DNA from: an uncultured Tenacibaculum sp.
Lineage (GTDB): Bacteria; Bacteroidota; Bacteroidia; Flavobacteriales; Flavobacteriaceae
Direction: 5' to 3'
NCBI RefSeq assembly: GCF_947494125.1
Contig: NZ_CANLTU010000002.1
Coordinates: 434,001 to 498,000, forward strand
DNA: 64,000 nucleotides
Under the pieces are notes generated by a model. That model had not been told where the DNA came from and made no database searches. It was given only the letters and a program-made list of their open reading frames with translations. Positions 1 to 9,620 of this stretch are shown here, in pieces (positions within the stretch are counted from its first letter, which is position 1; every line of letters starts with the position of its first letter). A program made the translations under genes and the position numbers.

Positions 1-591
1 AACATGGGAGATAAGATTCATTGGATGATGATTACAGCTAATGAAGGTGTTAATATTAAGCAATTAGAAAAAGATGTATTATTAACTTTAAAAAATTTAC
101 ATAAAGTACACCCAGATGATAAAAGAGCTTTTGGAAGTGTAAATTTAGGAGTTGAAATAGCAAAATTCACAGGGTTTTTAACAGGAATGCAGTTTCTTAC
201 ATGGTTTGTAGGTATTGCAACATTAATAGCAGGTGTATTTGCAATTGGAAATATTCTTTTAATAACAGTAAAAGAACGAACAAAAGAAATTGGAATTAGA
301 AGAGCTTTAGGAGCAACACCAAAAAGTGTTAGACAACAAATTATATTGGAATCTGTTTTTTTAACTACAGTAGCAGGTATGTTAGGAATTGTTTTTGGAG
401 CATTAGTTTTATTTTTAATAGATTCAGCTTTTGGTCAAGGACCAGATGCGACATTAATAAATCCAACGGTAAATATTCCAATTATTTTAATAGCATTTAC
501 AACTTTAGTAGTACTAGGTACATTAATAGGATTAATACCAGCCTATATGGCAACAATAGTTAAACCAATAGAAGCATTAAGAGAAGAATAA
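1..591 (+). CDS. MacB-like ABC transporter permease, 5'-truncated by the window edge
   Basis: This is the C-terminal part of an FtsX/MacB-type permease. The reading frame is open through base 1, so the true start lies outside the window. About 195 residues are visible. They contain three membrane segments (roughly residues 57-87, 114-140 and 158-180 from the first Met). Between the first two lies the cytoplasmic motif VKERTKEIGIRRALGAT, which is diagnostic of MacB-family permeases, and the end is the usual PIEALREE tail. In this family the protein works with an ATPase and a periplasmic adaptor to drive efflux or lipoprotein/peptide export across the envelope. The adaptor gene follows 14 bp downstream on the same strand, which supports an export operon whose ATPase is probably upstream of the window. 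The substrate cannot be told from the sequence. Confidence 0.9.
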   Translation, partial: NMGDKIHWMMITANEGVNIKQLEKDVLLTLKNLHKVHPDDKRAFGSVNLGVEIAKFTGFLTGMQFLTWFVGIATLIAGVFAIGNILLITVKERTKEIGIRRALGATPKSVRQQIILESVFLTTVAGMLGIVFGALVLFLIDSAFGQGPDATLINPTVNIPIILIAFTTLVVLGTLIGLIPAYMATIVKPIEALREE

Positions 592-605
592 ATCAACAAT
601 AAATC

Positions 606-1718
606 ATGAGTAAAAGAGCAAAAATTATTTTAGGAATTGTTTTAGTACTATTTGTAGTAGCACTAGTTTGGTTCGGGAAAAAGAACAAAAAAAATATAGT
701 AGAATTTGAAACAGAAAAACCGTTTAGAACAACAATTATTAAAAAAACGGTAGCAACTGGAAAAGTAATTCCTTTAGAAGAAGTAGAAATTAAACCTCAA
801 ATTGCCGGTATTGTTGATAAGATTTTGGTAGAAGAGGGAGCAATAGTTAAAGTAGGAGATTTAATAGCAACTGTTAGAGTTGTACCAAATGTAGCATCTT
901 TAAATAGAGCAAATGGAAGTGTTAAAAATGCAAAACTTTCATTTGAAAATGCAAAAGTACAATTTGATAGAAATAAGAAATTATTTGATAGAGGCGTAAT
1001 TTCTCGTCAGGCATTTGAAAATTCTGAATTGAATTTTAATAACGCAAGACAAGCATTATCTAATGCACGCTCAGATATGGATATCATTAAAAAAGGAACT
1101 ACTTCTGGATTAGGAAATGCAGCAAATACTAGTATTAGAGCAACTACATCGGGTATGGTTGTTGAGATTCCTGTTAAAAAAGGATATCAGGTTACTCAAA
1201 CTAACGATTTTAATGCTGGTACTACGATTGCTCGTATTGCAGATATGACTAAAATGATTTTTGAAGGGAAAGTTGATGAGTCTGAAGTAGGGAAATTAAT
1301 AAAAGGAACAGATATTGAAGTTGCATTAGGTGCTATTGAAGATAAAAAATTCCCAGCAAAATTAAACTTCATTGCTCCTAAAGGAACTGAAGAAGGAGGA
1401 GCAGTACAATTTAAAATAAAAGCGGATGTAACTTTAGATGATAAATATTTTATTAGAGCAGGTTATAGTGCAAATGCAGATATTGTTTTAGAGAAAAAAG
1501 ATAGTGTATTATCAATAAAAGAAGCATTGTTAAAGTTTGATAAGAAAACTGAGAAGCCTTATGTTGAAATTAAAGTTAGTGATGATAAATTTGAAAAAAG
1601 AGATATAAAACTTGGAACTTCTGACGGTGTTAATGTAGAAGTTTTAGGAGGGGTAACGAAAGATGATGAAATTAAAATTTGGAATAAAGCTTCAAAAGAT
1701 AAAAAGAAGAATAGTTAA
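606..1718 (+). CDS. HlyD/MacA-like periplasmic adaptor subunit of an efflux transporter
   Basis: The 370-residue protein begins with a positively charged stretch and one membrane helix (about residues 7-23). A first lipoyl/barrel-sandwich half follows at about 59-90 (IKPQIAGIVDKILVEEG), then an Asn/Ala-rich coiled-coil hairpin at about 95-165. The second lipoyl half is at about 175-197 (RATTSGMVVEIPVKKG), followed by beta-barrel and membrane-proximal domains. This order is that of HlyD/MacA adaptors, which bridge an inner-membrane ABC transporter to an outer-membrane channel. It lies directly after a MacB-like permease gene and is the last gene of that operon, since a strong hairpin terminator follows at 1741. 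The substrate is unknown. Confidence 0.9.
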   Translation: MSKRAKIILGIVLVLFVVALVWFGKKNKKNIVEFETEKPFRTTIIKKTVATGKVIPLEEVEIKPQIAGIVDKILVEEGAIVKVGDLIATVRVVPNVASLNRANGSVKNAKLSFENAKVQFDRNKKLFDRGVISRQAFENSELNFNNARQALSNARSDMDIIKKGTTSGLGNAANTSIRATTSGMVVEIPVKKGYQVTQTNDFNAGTTIARIADMTKMIFEGKVDESEVGKLIKGTDIEVALGAIEDKKFPAKLNFIAPKGTEEGGAVQFKIKADVTLDDKYFIRAGYSANADIVLEKKDSVLSIKEALLKFDKKTEKPYVEIKVSDDKFEKRDIKLGTSDGVNVEVLGGVTKDDEIKIWNKASKDKKKNS

Positions 1719-1734
1719 TAAAAGAAGAAGTAGT

Positions 1735-1767
1735 AAAAAAAGCAGCTCATTTTGAGCTGCTTTTTTT
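1735..1767. terminator. Bidirectional hairpin terminator
   Basis: A 9-bp perfect stem (AGCAGCTCA at 1741-1749 with TGAGCTGCT at 1753-1761) has a TTT loop. It is flanked by an A-run on the left and seven Ts on the right, so it can end transcription from both sides. It sits between the convergent adaptor gene and gcvT. Confidence 0.9.
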
Positions 1768-1787
1768 ATGTATAAATAGTAATTTAA

Positions 1788-2870
1788 TTATCCTTTATAA
1801 AAAGGTAATTTAACCACCTTTGCAGGAATTTGTTTTTTACGTACTTGAATAAAAATTTCAGAATCTACTTTCGATAAGTCTTTGGTAACATAACCTAAAC
1901 CAATTCCTTTACTTAAAGAAGGACTCATAGTACCAGAAGTAACTCTTCCTATTTTATCACCATCACTATTCACTATATCATAGCCTTGACGAGGAATACC
2001 GCGTTCAGTTAATTCAAAAGCAACTAGTTTTTTAGTAATACCAGCTTCTTTTTGCGCTTTTAAAGCTTCAGCGTTTACAAAGTCTTTTGTAAACTTAGTA
2101 ATCCAGCCTAAACCAGCTTCAAGAGGAGAAGTAGTGTCGTCAATATCATTACCATATAAACAATATCCCATTTCTAAACGTAATGTATCACGTGCAGCTA
2201 ATCCAATAGGTTTTATACCCCAATTAGCACCAGCTTCGAAAACTTTTTTCCAAACAGCTTCCACATCTTCGTTCTTAACATAAATTTCAAAACCTCCAGA
2301 ACCAGTATATCCGGTAGCAGAAACAATTACATTTGGCAATCCAGCAAAATCGGTAATTTCAAATGTATAAAACTTAATAGTAGATAAATCTACAGAGGTT
2401 AACGATTGCATAGCTTCGGCAGCTTTAGGACCTTGAATAGCTAATAAAGACCATTCTTCTGAACGATTCTCCATTGCAACATTTAAATCATTGTGTTGAG
2501 AAATCCAATTCCAATCTTTTTCAATATTAGAAGCATTAACAACAAGCATATATTCAGTTTCACTAATCATATAAATGATTAAATCATCAACAATACCACC
2601 ATCAGCATTAGGCATACAGCTATATTGTGCTTTTCCAGGCACTAATTTTGAAGCATCATTAGATGATATTTTTTGAATTAAAGCCAAAGCATTTTCTCCT
2701 TTTAAGAAAAATTCACCCATATGACTTACATCAAAAACACCAACTCCTTTTCTTACAGTTTCGTGTTCAATGTTTACACCTTCATATTGTACAGGCATGT
2801 TATAACCAGCAAAAGGAACTAATTTAGCACCTAAAGCTTCATGAATATGTGTTAAAGCAGTATTTTTCAT
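1788..2870 (-). CDS. gcvT: Glycine cleavage system aminomethyltransferase (T-protein)
   Basis: GcvT takes the aminomethyl group from the lipoylated H-protein and passes the one-carbon unit to tetrahydrofolate, releasing ammonia. The 360-residue length is normal for the family. Recognisable blocks are [13 protein letters not shown] near the N terminus, FDVSHMGEF at about 46-54, [10 protein letters not shown] at 91-100 with the catalytic-loop Asp, and a C-terminal GCV_T_C beta-barrel with [12 protein letters not shown] and GYV. It is monocistronic here; the gcvH and gcvP partners are not in the window. The start at 2870 places the family's usual N terminus correctly. Confidence 0.97.
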   Translation of the reverse strand: MKNTALTHIHEALGAKLVPFAGYNMPVQYEGVNIEHETVRKGVGVFDVSHMGEFFLKGENALALIQKISSNDASKLVPGKAQYSCMPNADGGIVDDLIIYMISETEYMLVVNASNIEKDWNWISQHNDLNVAMENRSEEWSLLAIQGPKAAEAMQSLTSVDLSTIKFYTFEITDFAGLPNVIVSATGYTGSGGFEIYVKNEDVEAVWKKVFEAGANWGIKPIGLAARDTLRLEMGYCLYGNDIDDTTSPLEAGLGWITKFTKDFVNAEALKAQKEAGITKKLVAFELTERGIPRQGYDIVNSDGDKIGRVTSGTMSPSLSKGIGLGYVTKDLSKVDSEIFIQVRKKQIPAKVVKLPFYKG

Positions 2871-3005
2871 TTTAAAATTGTTTGTTTTAAAGTATCGCTA
2901 AAGTATTGAAAAATTGAGAAACAAATAGTCAGATTCTGTTTAATATTTCAATGAATTATTACCTAAAAATATGTTAATATTTTCTTATTATAAATGAAAG
3001 AATGT

Positions 3006-3013
3006 TACATTTG
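3006..3013 (+). promoter_or_regulatory. Bacteroidota-type -7 box for the M24 peptidase gene
   Basis: TACATTTG matches TAnnTTTG, the -7 element of the Bacteroidota primary sigma factor. It lies 21 bp upstream of the ATG at 3035. I see no clear -33 TTG at the expected distance, so support rests on the -7 box and its position. Confidence 0.55.
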
Positions 3014-3034
3014 AGAATCAATAAAAGCTAAAAA

Positions 3035-4657
3035 ATGTTTAAAAGAATACTATTTGTTTGTTTATTAGGAGTACTAAATACTGTAACTGCACAAACACCT
3101 ACAGATTATTTATCCGCAGATTTTCATAAGAACAGAAGAGAGGTTCTACGATCTAAAATGCCTAAGAATTCTGTTACAATAGTATTTGCAAACCCAATAA
3201 GAAATAGAGCAAATGATGTAGATTATGTTTTTCATCAAGACCCAAATTTTTATTATTTAACTGGGTATCGTGAACCAAATGCTGTTTTAGTATTATTTTC
3301 TGAGAATCAAACAGATGATAAAGGGAATACTTATAATGAAATATTATATGTTCAAAAAAATGACCCTAGAGCAGAACTGTGGAATGGAAAGCGATTAGGA
3401 ATAGAAGGAACAAAAAAAGAGTTAGGTTTTAAAGTTGCTAAAAATGCAGAGGATTTTATTTCAGATGAATTAAACTTTAAAAATTTTGATCAAATTTTTA
3501 TAGAAAAGTTCAAAGATGACTATAGAAATTCAGAAAGAAATAAAGCTGAAGTTTACGATTTAGTAAATACTTTTAAAAGTAAATCAGGATACAATCCATC
3601 ATCATTTTTATCAAAAGAAAAGAAATACGTATACGAATTAATAAAATCTACACCAGTAGAGAATAGTGCTAATGTAGCTCAAATAATAGGAAAAGCGATT
3701 ACATATTATCCTAGTTTTAAAAGAGATAAACTATTGATGGGGTATAAAAACGCTACAAATAATAAATTAAAAAAAGAGTTTCAACAAAAAGCGGAGTTAA
3801 AATTGAATGAGAAATCTAATATTGATATTCAGTTTTTATCTACTCGAATGGCAGAAATGCGAGAAATAAAAACTCCAGAAGAAATGAAATTGTTAACAAA
3901 AGCAATTCGTATTTCGGCTATAGGCCAAGTTGAAATGATGAAAGCGATGAAGTCTGAAATGTCTGAAACAGAAATTCAAGGAATTCATGAGTTTGTATAT
4001 AAAAAGTATGGTGCAGAATATGAAGGATATCCATCTATCGTAGGAGCAGGGAATAATGGTTGTATTTTACATTATATAGAAAACAATAAAACGAAGGTTA
4101 ATAATGAGTTAGTTTTAATGGATTTAGGTGCGGAATATAGAGGGTATACAGCCGATGTTACTCGTACAATTCCTGCTAATGGGAAGTTTTCTCCAGAGCA
4201 AAAAGCTATTTATAATATTGTTTTAAAAGCACAAAATGCTGGTATAGCAGTTTCTAAAGCAGGAAATCAATTTTGGCAACCAGGTCAAGAAGCAAAACAA
4301 GTAATAAATCAAGGGCTGTTAGATTTAGGAATTATTAAGTCGTTAGATGAAAAACATATGTATTTCCCTCATGGAACGTCGCACCATATTGGATTAGATG
4401 TACATGATCCAGGAACTTATGGGAAGTTTCAAGAAAATATGGTTATAACTGTAGAGCCAGGTATTTATATTCCAGAAGGAAGTAAATGTGATAAAAAATG
4501 GTGGGGAATAGCCGTTCGTATAGAAGACGACATTTTAATTACAAAAGATACTCCAGTAAATTTATCAAACGAAGCGCCAAGAACAGTGAAGGCAATAGAA
4601 GAGATGATGGCAAAGAAAAGTGTGTTAAACGATTTTGTATTGCCTAGTTTGGACTAA
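3035..4657 (+). CDS. Secreted M24B family metallopeptidase (Xaa-Pro aminopeptidase type)
   Basis: The 540-residue protein starts with a signal peptide ending near the Ala-Gln at residue 19-20, so it is probably periplasmic or exported. An AMP_N (aminopeptidase P N-terminal) domain follows at about 25-170. After a long linker comes the pita-bread M24 domain at about 285-515. The five metal ligands can be placed: the Asp residues of VLMDLGAEYRGYTADVTRT (near 363 and 374), the His in HGTSHHIGLDVHD (near 449), the Glu in VEPGIYIPE (near 472) and the Glu in VRIEDDILIT (near 497). The family removes N-terminal residues next to proline using two metal ions. The insert between the domains is longer than in E. 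coli PepP. The stop overlaps the start of the following thioredoxin-like gene by one base (TAATG). Confidence 0.92.
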   Translation: MFKRILFVCLLGVLNTVTAQTPTDYLSADFHKNRREVLRSKMPKNSVTIVFANPIRNRANDVDYVFHQDPNFYYLTGYREPNAVLVLFSENQTDDKGNTYNEILYVQKNDPRAELWNGKRLGIEGTKKELGFKVAKNAEDFISDELNFKNFDQIFIEKFKDDYRNSERNKAEVYDLVNTFKSKSGYNPSSFLSKEKKYVYELIKSTPVENSANVAQIIGKAITYYPSFKRDKLLMGYKNATNNKLKKEFQQKAELKLNEKSNIDIQFLSTRMAEMREIKTPEEMKLLTKAIRISAIGQVEMMKAMKSEMSETEIQGIHEFVYKKYGAEYEGYPSIVGAGNNGCILHYIENNKTKVNNELVLMDLGAEYRGYTADVTRTIPANGKFSPEQKAIYNIVLKAQNAGIAVSKAGNQFWQPGQEAKQVINQGLLDLGIIKSLDEKHMYFPHGTSHHIGLDVHDPGTYGKFQENMVITVEPGIYIPEGSKCDKKWWGIAVRIEDDILITKDTPVNLSNEAPRTVKAIEEMMAKKSVLNDFVLPSLD

Positions 4658-5202
4658 TGAAGTTTACTAAAAAGACAATTTATAATAGTGTATTTGTTGT
4701 TATAATAGGTTTGCTATTATATCCGCCTACTAAGGTGTATTTTATTCGATTAATTTCTTTTTCTCCATCAACAATTAAAGTTGAAAAGAGAGAGCAATTA
4801 ACTAGTTATAACTGGAATTTAAAAGGATTAAATACCGCAAGTATAGATTTTAATCAGGTAAAAAATAAAGTTGTTTTTGTTAGTTTTTGGGCTACTTGGT
4901 GTCCTCCATGTAGAGCAGAAATGCCAAATATTCAAGAATTGTACAATGATTATAAAGATAAGGTTGAATTTGTTTTTGTAAGTAGTGAAGATTGGAGTGT
5001 TATTTCTGATTTCTATAAAAAAAATAACTATAGGTTGCCAACCTATAATCCGCTAAGTAAAAGACCAGAACAGTTTAATAGCGAAACAATACCAGCAACT
5101 TTTATTGTAGATAAAAAAGGTGCTATTGTTATGGAGAAAAAAGGGCCTGCAAATTGGAATAGTGCAAAAGTTAGAAGTTTATTGGATACATTAATCAAGT
5201 AG
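4657..5202 (+). CDS. Membrane-anchored TlpA-like thioredoxin family protein
   Basis: A 181-residue thioredoxin-fold protein with one N-terminal membrane helix (about 9-30) and a periplasmic TlpA/ResA-type domain. The active site is WCPPC with Cys82 and Cys85, followed by RAEMP as in TlpA/DsbE proteins. The cis-proline loop is IPATFIVDKKG near residue 146. Such proteins reduce disulfides in the periplasm, for example during cytochrome c maturation, but the partner cannot be told here. It is translationally coupled to the upstream M24 peptidase gene by a TAATG overlap. Confidence 0.88.
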   Translation: MKFTKKTIYNSVFVVIIGLLLYPPTKVYFIRLISFSPSTIKVEKREQLTSYNWNLKGLNTASIDFNQVKNKVVFVSFWATWCPPCRAEMPNIQELYNDYKDKVEFVFVSSEDWSVISDFYKKNNYRLPTYNPLSKRPEQFNSETIPATFIVDKKGAIVMEKKGPANWNSAKVRSLLDTLIK

Positions 5203-5232
5203 AATCTTTACTTTTACAGCTTTAAATAGAAT

Positions 5233-5451
5233 ATGAGCCAAGAACAACCAAACAACCCACTACACGGAATAAAATTAGCAACCATGCTAGAAGAATTATA
5301 TTTAGAATATGGTTGGGAAGAATTAGGAGATATTTTAAAGATTAATGCTTTTAGAAATAATCCTACTTATAAATCAGGTTTAAAATTTTTAAGAACAACG
5401 CCTTGGGCTAGAGCTAAAGTTGAGAAATTGTATTTAGATTTTATAAGCTAG
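5233..5451 (+). CDS. VF530 family small DNA-binding-type protein (DUF2132)
   Basis: A 72-residue protein that matches the VF530 (DUF2132) family over its full length: NPLHGIKLATMLEEL, then YGWEELG, then NNPTYKSGLKFLRTTPWARAKVE. The family is small, widespread in Gram-negative bacteria and has a helical fold that has been suggested to bind DNA; its role is not established. It lies 30 bp after the thioredoxin-like gene on the same strand and ends 3 bp before the end of the convergent hydrolase gene overlap zone. Confidence 0.85.
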   Translation: MSQEQPNNPLHGIKLATMLEELYLEYGWEELGDILKINAFRNNPTYKSGLKFLRTTPWARAKVEKLYLDFIS

Positions 5452-6299
5452 CTTAGTATCAATTTACTCCATCCTTCAGGAGTTTCTAACATAGGAAAAT
5501 GTCCTGTATTTTCTAACCAAAGCAATTCGTTGTTGGGTATTTCTTTTTGTAATTGTTCACCAATTGCCTTTACAGCAATAGGATCGTGGGTAGCCCAAAC
5601 AATTTTTGTAGGGATTTTAGTTTTTGTCAATCCACCAATCCAACGATTCCAAAAGAAGTAACGCTCGTTAATATAATTACTTAGTAAGTGAATAACATTT
5701 CGTCCGTTATTATAGTTTATTTGAAACCACATTTCATTTAATTCTTCTTGAGTAACTTTCTTAGCATCAAAGTATATTTTTTTAATGTTGCTATTAAAAA
5801 TCGCTTGATTCGCCAATTTAGCAACCCATTTACCCGTTAATTTATTTTTTAATAATTTTTGAATGGTTCTTAGTTTAGCCAATTCAATATGCATGCTTCC
5901 ATTGCATAAAATTAGTTTATCAATCGTAATTTTTAATTGATTCTGATTATTTCTCGCAACGATTTCAGTAGCTACACTAGTACCATAATCGTGTGCCAAA
6001 AGTGTTATACTTTTTAAGCCTAGTTTTTCCCATACTAATAAAGCCATATCAGCTTGTTCAATTAATGAATAGGAATAGTTTAAAGGTTTATCAGAAAAAC
6101 CAAAACCTAAATGATCGTGAATAATAACTCTGTACTTTTTAGTTAAAAAGGGTAGTGCTTTATAGTAATCAAAAGAAGAGGTAGGATAGCCGTGTAAAAT
6201 AACCAAGGTGTCGTTAGAAGTCCCTTCATCTATTACAAAAACTTGCTGATTATTAATGGTTAAGAATTTTCCTTTGTTTTTCCATGCTGATGAAGTCAT
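5448..6299 (-). CDS. Alpha/beta hydrolase with an Asp nucleophile (epoxide hydrolase/MEST-like)
   Basis: The 283-residue protein has the alpha/beta-hydrolase order: oxyanion motif HGYPTSS at 36-42, the HDHLGFGFSDKP loop at about 61-72, the nucleophile elbow AHDYG with Asp104, an acid-loop Asp in ATHDP and a C-terminal His in TGHFPMLE. An Asp nucleophile in place of Ser is typical of epoxide hydrolases, haloalkane dehalogenases and MEST-like proteins rather than esterases. The substrate is unknown. Its 3' end overlaps the VF530 gene by four bases in convergent orientation. Confidence 0.85.
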   Translation of the reverse strand: MTSSAWKNKGKFLTINNQQVFVIDEGTSNDTLVILHGYPTSSFDYYKALPFLTKKYRVIIHDHLGFGFSDKPLNYSYSLIEQADMALLVWEKLGLKSITLLAHDYGTSVATEIVARNNQNQLKITIDKLILCNGSMHIELAKLRTIQKLLKNKLTGKWVAKLANQAIFNSNIKKIYFDAKKVTQEELNEMWFQINYNNGRNVIHLLSNYINERYFFWNRWIGGLTKTKIPTKIVWATHDPIAVKAIGEQLQKEIPNNELLWLENTGHFPMLETPEGWSKLILS

Positions 6300-6341
6300 A
6301 AATACACTAATTTTTCTGTTTACAATGTAGTGATTTTTGTG

Positions 6342-6349
6342 TAGTTTTG
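6342..6349 (+). promoter_or_regulatory. -7 box immediately upstream of the lipoprotein gene
   Basis: TAGTTTTG fits TAnnTTTG and ends only 7 bp before the ATG at 6357. If used, the transcript would have almost no leader. No convincing -33 element was found, so this is tentative. Confidence 0.45.
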
Positions 6350-6356
6350 ATATTAG

Positions 6357-7058
6357 ATGAAAAAGCTTTTAACATATATAATTCCTATTTTATTAGTAGT
6401 GATAATTTCTTGTTCAAAAACTCCAAAAGAAAGAGTTTTAACAATGAAAGATATTTTCCCTACTCAAAAAAATACAGATTCAACTTTTGTTTTTTCTTTT
6501 GATACAATACATGGTTTTAAAGATTCTCCTGAGAAATGCAAGTATTATGAAGAAATAGCAAGTAAAAATCAATTTATTAGGTTAAATAATAAAGATTTAC
6601 CTATAAATATAAACCTAGTTATTTCTTGTCATTTACCTACATTTTGCCCTAAAGATAGAAATACGATTTGGTTAGAAGGTAATTTTAAGGATGATAAAAC
6701 TTTCTTTAATGAAAAAGAGGTTTTAAAAGTTAAGGTTTTAGAAAAATACTTACATAAAGAGTTTTTAAACTTTGGAAAAGACCCTATGCATTGCGAAAAC
6801 CCTAATAAAAACTTAATTATTATTAGATATCGTAATTTTGAGAAAAAATCAAAAGAAAGAATATCTAAAGCACTAGATACAATTTCAGTTTCTTATTTTA
6901 ATTTTATTAATAGTTTTCAAAAACAAAATATAGATTCTTTAAAGAAAGTATATCCTCTTCAAATATTATTAGAACCAGATTTTAGATATTTTGATAAGAA
7001 TGGAAATATTATTTATCAAAAACCTCCACTTCCTTCACCTATAGAAATAATAGAGTAA
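6357..7058 (+). CDS. Hypothetical lipoprotein
   Basis: The 233-residue protein has a lipoprotein signal peptide with a hydrophobic core and the lipobox IISC, giving Cys19 as the lipidated residue. I do not recognise the mature part. It contains several scattered Cys residues (SCHLPTFCPKD, MHCENP, EKCKYYE) that could form disulfides in the periplasm, and it ends in a proline-rich tail. It may sit in the inner or outer membrane facing the periplasm. The stop overlaps the priA start by one base (TAATG), so the two are co-transcribed, but that does not imply a shared function. Confidence 0.8.
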   Translation: MKKLLTYIIPILLVVIISCSKTPKERVLTMKDIFPTQKNTDSTFVFSFDTIHGFKDSPEKCKYYEEIASKNQFIRLNNKDLPININLVISCHLPTFCPKDRNTIWLEGNFKDDKTFFNEKEVLKVKVLEKYLHKEFLNFGKDPMHCENPNKNLIIIRYRNFEKKSKERISKALDTISVSYFNFINSFQKQNIDSLKKVYPLQILLEPDFRYFDKNGNIIYQKPPLPSPIEIIE

Positions 7059-9502
7059 TGTCATATTTCATCGACGTCATATTACCCATTCCACTGCAAA
7101 AAACGTTTACCTATTCGGTAACAGAAGCAGAGTTTTCATTTCTTAAAAAAGGAATGCGGGTAGCGGTATCTTTTGGAAAAAGTAAAATTTATACAGCTTT
7201 GGTGTTCAATATTCATCAAAATGCACCAGAGTTGTATGAAGCAAAAGATATTCAGCAAATATTAGACGATCAACCTATTGTAAATGAGCGTCAATTAAAA
7301 CATTGGCAATGGATTTCTAATTATTATTTATGCTCATTAGGAGATGTATATAGAGCTGCATTGCCTTCTGCTTTTTTATTAGAGAGTGAAACTATAATTT
7401 ATAAAAATGAAGACTTTACTGATGAATCTGTTTTAACAGATGAAGAGTTTTTAATTTTTGAAGCCTTACAACATCATTCTCAACTAACAATTCATCAAGT
7501 AGTTAATATTCTTGGAAAGAAAACAGTATTGCCTATAATTAATGGCTTGATAGAAAAAAGCGCTGTTTATATTAAAGAAGAAATTTACGAGACATATAAA
7601 CCAAAATTGGTAAAATATGTCCGTTTGAATGCTGTTTACAATTCTAACGAGGCACTTCAAGGTTTATTAGAAGAACTTTCAAGAGCAAAAAAACAACGAG
7701 AAGCTGTTCTTATATATTTTCAGTTAGCAACTTCTAAAAAGCCTATAAAAGCTAAAGATTTAGAAGAAAAATCTGGAGTTTCATCTGCTGTTTTAAAAGC
7801 ATTGGTAGACAAAGATATTTTTGAGTTTTATCAAATTCAAACTGATAGAATTAGCTTTCAAGGAGAAACCAATCAAATAAAAGCATTGAATGAGTTTCAA
7901 GAACAAGCTTTTAATGAAGTTAAAACTAGTTTCGAAACACAAAATGTTACCTTATTGCACGGAGTTACAGGTTCTGGTAAAACAGAAATTTATGTAAAAC
8001 TGATAAAAGAGGTTATTGCAGAAGGAAAACAAGTGTTGTTTTTGTTACCTGAAATAGCATTAACCACACAAATAATAACTCGTTTACAAAACTATTTTGG
8101 AAACTTTATATCTGTATTTCATTCAAAATATTCAATGAATGAGCGTGTTGAAGTTTGGAATAATGTATTAGAGAATAAGCCCAAAGCACAAATAATTTTA
8201 GGAGCACGTTCTTCTGGTTTTTTACCTTTTTCAAACTTAGGTTTAATTGTTGTCGATGAAGAACATGAATCTTCATATAAACAATTTGAACCTTCACCGA
8301 GATATAATGCACGTGATGCTGCGGTAGTTTTAGGGCATTTACACAATGCAAAAGTATTGTTAGGATCGGCAACACCTTCGTTAGAAAGTTACTACAATGC
8401 AAAACAAAATAAATATGGTTTTGTTGAATTAAATCGACGTTTTGGAAATATTCAATTACCCAAAATTGAATTGATTGATGTGAAAGAAAAACATCGAAAG
8501 AAGGAAATGAAAGGTCATTTTTCTGATCGTTTGCTAAAAATGATTAACGAGGCATTGGAAGAAAAAGAGCAAGTAATTTTGTTTCAAAATAGAAGAGGAT
8601 TTTCTCCTGTGGTAGAGTGTACTACTTGTGGGGTTTCTCCGCAGTGTCCTAATTGCGATGTTAGTTTAACATTTCATAAGTTTCGAAAAGAATTAAAGTG
8701 TCATTATTGTCATTACCAACGTGCAATGCCTAATAATTGTGGCGCTTGCGGTAGTACTACTTTAGATACGAAAGGTTTTGGTACTGAACAAATAGAATTG
8801 GAGCTAAAAGAACTATTTCCAAACCATAATATCGGGCGAATGGATTTAGATACCACTCGTGGTAAATATGGATATCAAAAAATAATTGGGGCTTTTGAAG
8901 CGCAAGAAATAGATATTTTAGTGGGTACTCAAATGCTTTCTAAAGGATTAGATTTTGAAAATGTATCGTTAGTTGGTGTTTTAAATGCCGATTCCATGTT
9001 AAATTTTCCTGATTTTAGAGCACATGAACGTGCGTACCAGTTAATGGTGCAAGTGTCGGGTAGGGCAGGACGAACTAAGAAACAAGGGAATGTAGCGATA
9101 CAGACTTACAATCCATATCATCAAATATTACAACAAGTTTCTACAACGAATTATACCGAAATGTATAAAGAGCAGCTGCAAGATCGTTGGCAATTTCATT
9201 ATCCACCTTATTATAGGCTGATTAAAATTACTTTAAAGCATAAAGATTATACGAGGGTAGATAGTGGTATTAATTGGTTAGCGAAGTCGCTACAAAATGT
9301 ATTTGGAGAAAATGTATTAGGACCAACAGCACCAGCAGTTTCACGTATTAGAAATCAGTATATTAAAAACTTGGTTATAAAAATCCCACCAAAGCAATCC
9401 TTAGGTAAAACGAAAGAACAATTAGTAAAAGTTAGAAATACCTTTGAAGCTGTAAAAGATTTTAGACCTATTCGTTTTATTATTGATGTAGATGCTTATT
9501 AA
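7058..9502 (+). CDS. priA: Primosomal replication restart helicase PriA
   Basis: PriA reloads the replicative helicase at stalled forks. The 814-residue protein carries the N-terminal fork-binding domain (SYFIDVILPIPLQKTFTY), Walker A GVTGSGKTEIY at about 305, and a DEEH box (VVDEEHESSYKQ). A zinc-binding region follows with eight Cys in pairs (CTTCG, CPNC, CHYC, CGAC), then helicase motifs including GTQMLSKGLDF and the final QVSGRAGR box. All key motifs are intact and the length is normal for Bacteroidota. Translation is coupled to the upstream lipoprotein gene. Confidence 0.98.
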   Translation: MSYFIDVILPIPLQKTFTYSVTEAEFSFLKKGMRVAVSFGKSKIYTALVFNIHQNAPELYEAKDIQQILDDQPIVNERQLKHWQWISNYYLCSLGDVYRAALPSAFLLESETIIYKNEDFTDESVLTDEEFLIFEALQHHSQLTIHQVVNILGKKTVLPIINGLIEKSAVYIKEEIYETYKPKLVKYVRLNAVYNSNEALQGLLEELSRAKKQREAVLIYFQLATSKKPIKAKDLEEKSGVSSAVLKALVDKDIFEFYQIQTDRISFQGETNQIKALNEFQEQAFNEVKTSFETQNVTLLHGVTGSGKTEIYVKLIKEVIAEGKQVLFLLPEIALTTQIITRLQNYFGNFISVFHSKYSMNERVEVWNNVLENKPKAQIILGARSSGFLPFSNLGLIVVDEEHESSYKQFEPSPRYNARDAAVVLGHLHNAKVLLGSATPSLESYYNAKQNKYGFVELNRRFGNIQLPKIELIDVKEKHRKKEMKGHFSDRLLKMINEALEEKEQVILFQNRRGFSPVVECTTCGVSPQCPNCDVSLTFHKFRKELKCHYCHYQRAMPNNCGACGSTTLDTKGFGTEQIELELKELFPNHNIGRMDLDTTRGKYGYQKIIGAFEAQEIDILVGTQMLSKGLDFENVSLVGVLNADSMLNFPDFRAHERAYQLMVQVSGRAGRTKKQGNVAIQTYNPYHQILQQVSTTNYTEMYKEQLQDRWQFHYPPYYRLIKITLKHKDYTRVDSGINWLAKSLQNVFGENVLGPTAPAVSRIRNQYIKNLVIKIPPKQSLGKTKEQLVKVRNTFEAVKDFRPIRFIIDVDAY

Positions 9503-9510
9503 AGTTTCAC

Positions 9511-9606
9511 TAACGGTTCGACTATTAGTATAGTACGTAGCCGAGAATTCACGAACTTCGTATAGTCATGAGCCATAAACTTTTCGGTTTTGTTTTATAT
9601 TGTTAG
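9511..9606. repeat. Intergenic cassette-like element A
   Basis: The element starts with CTAACGGTTCGACTATTAGT and ends near ATATTGTTAG. It contains short dyads (ACTAT-TAGT-ATAGT, ACGAA-CT-TTCGT) and the word GCCATAAACTTT at 9572-9583. The same 12-mer recurs in element C near 17690. From memory, closely similar elements are scattered between small genes in marine Flavobacteriaceae. Its ends are not canonical integron attC sites. Confidence 0.55.
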
Positions 9607-9620
9607 TTTTAAAACCTAAA

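Noticed and set aside
8106..8402. A 98-codon frame opposite priA
   Set aside because: It is antisense to the conserved helicase core of priA and has no recognisable protein features.
9511..9606. Integron attC site
   Set aside because: The end sequences do not fit the attC core sites (RYYYAAC and GTTRRRY), and no integron integrase is present. XerD at 33091 is a normal chromosomal recombinase.
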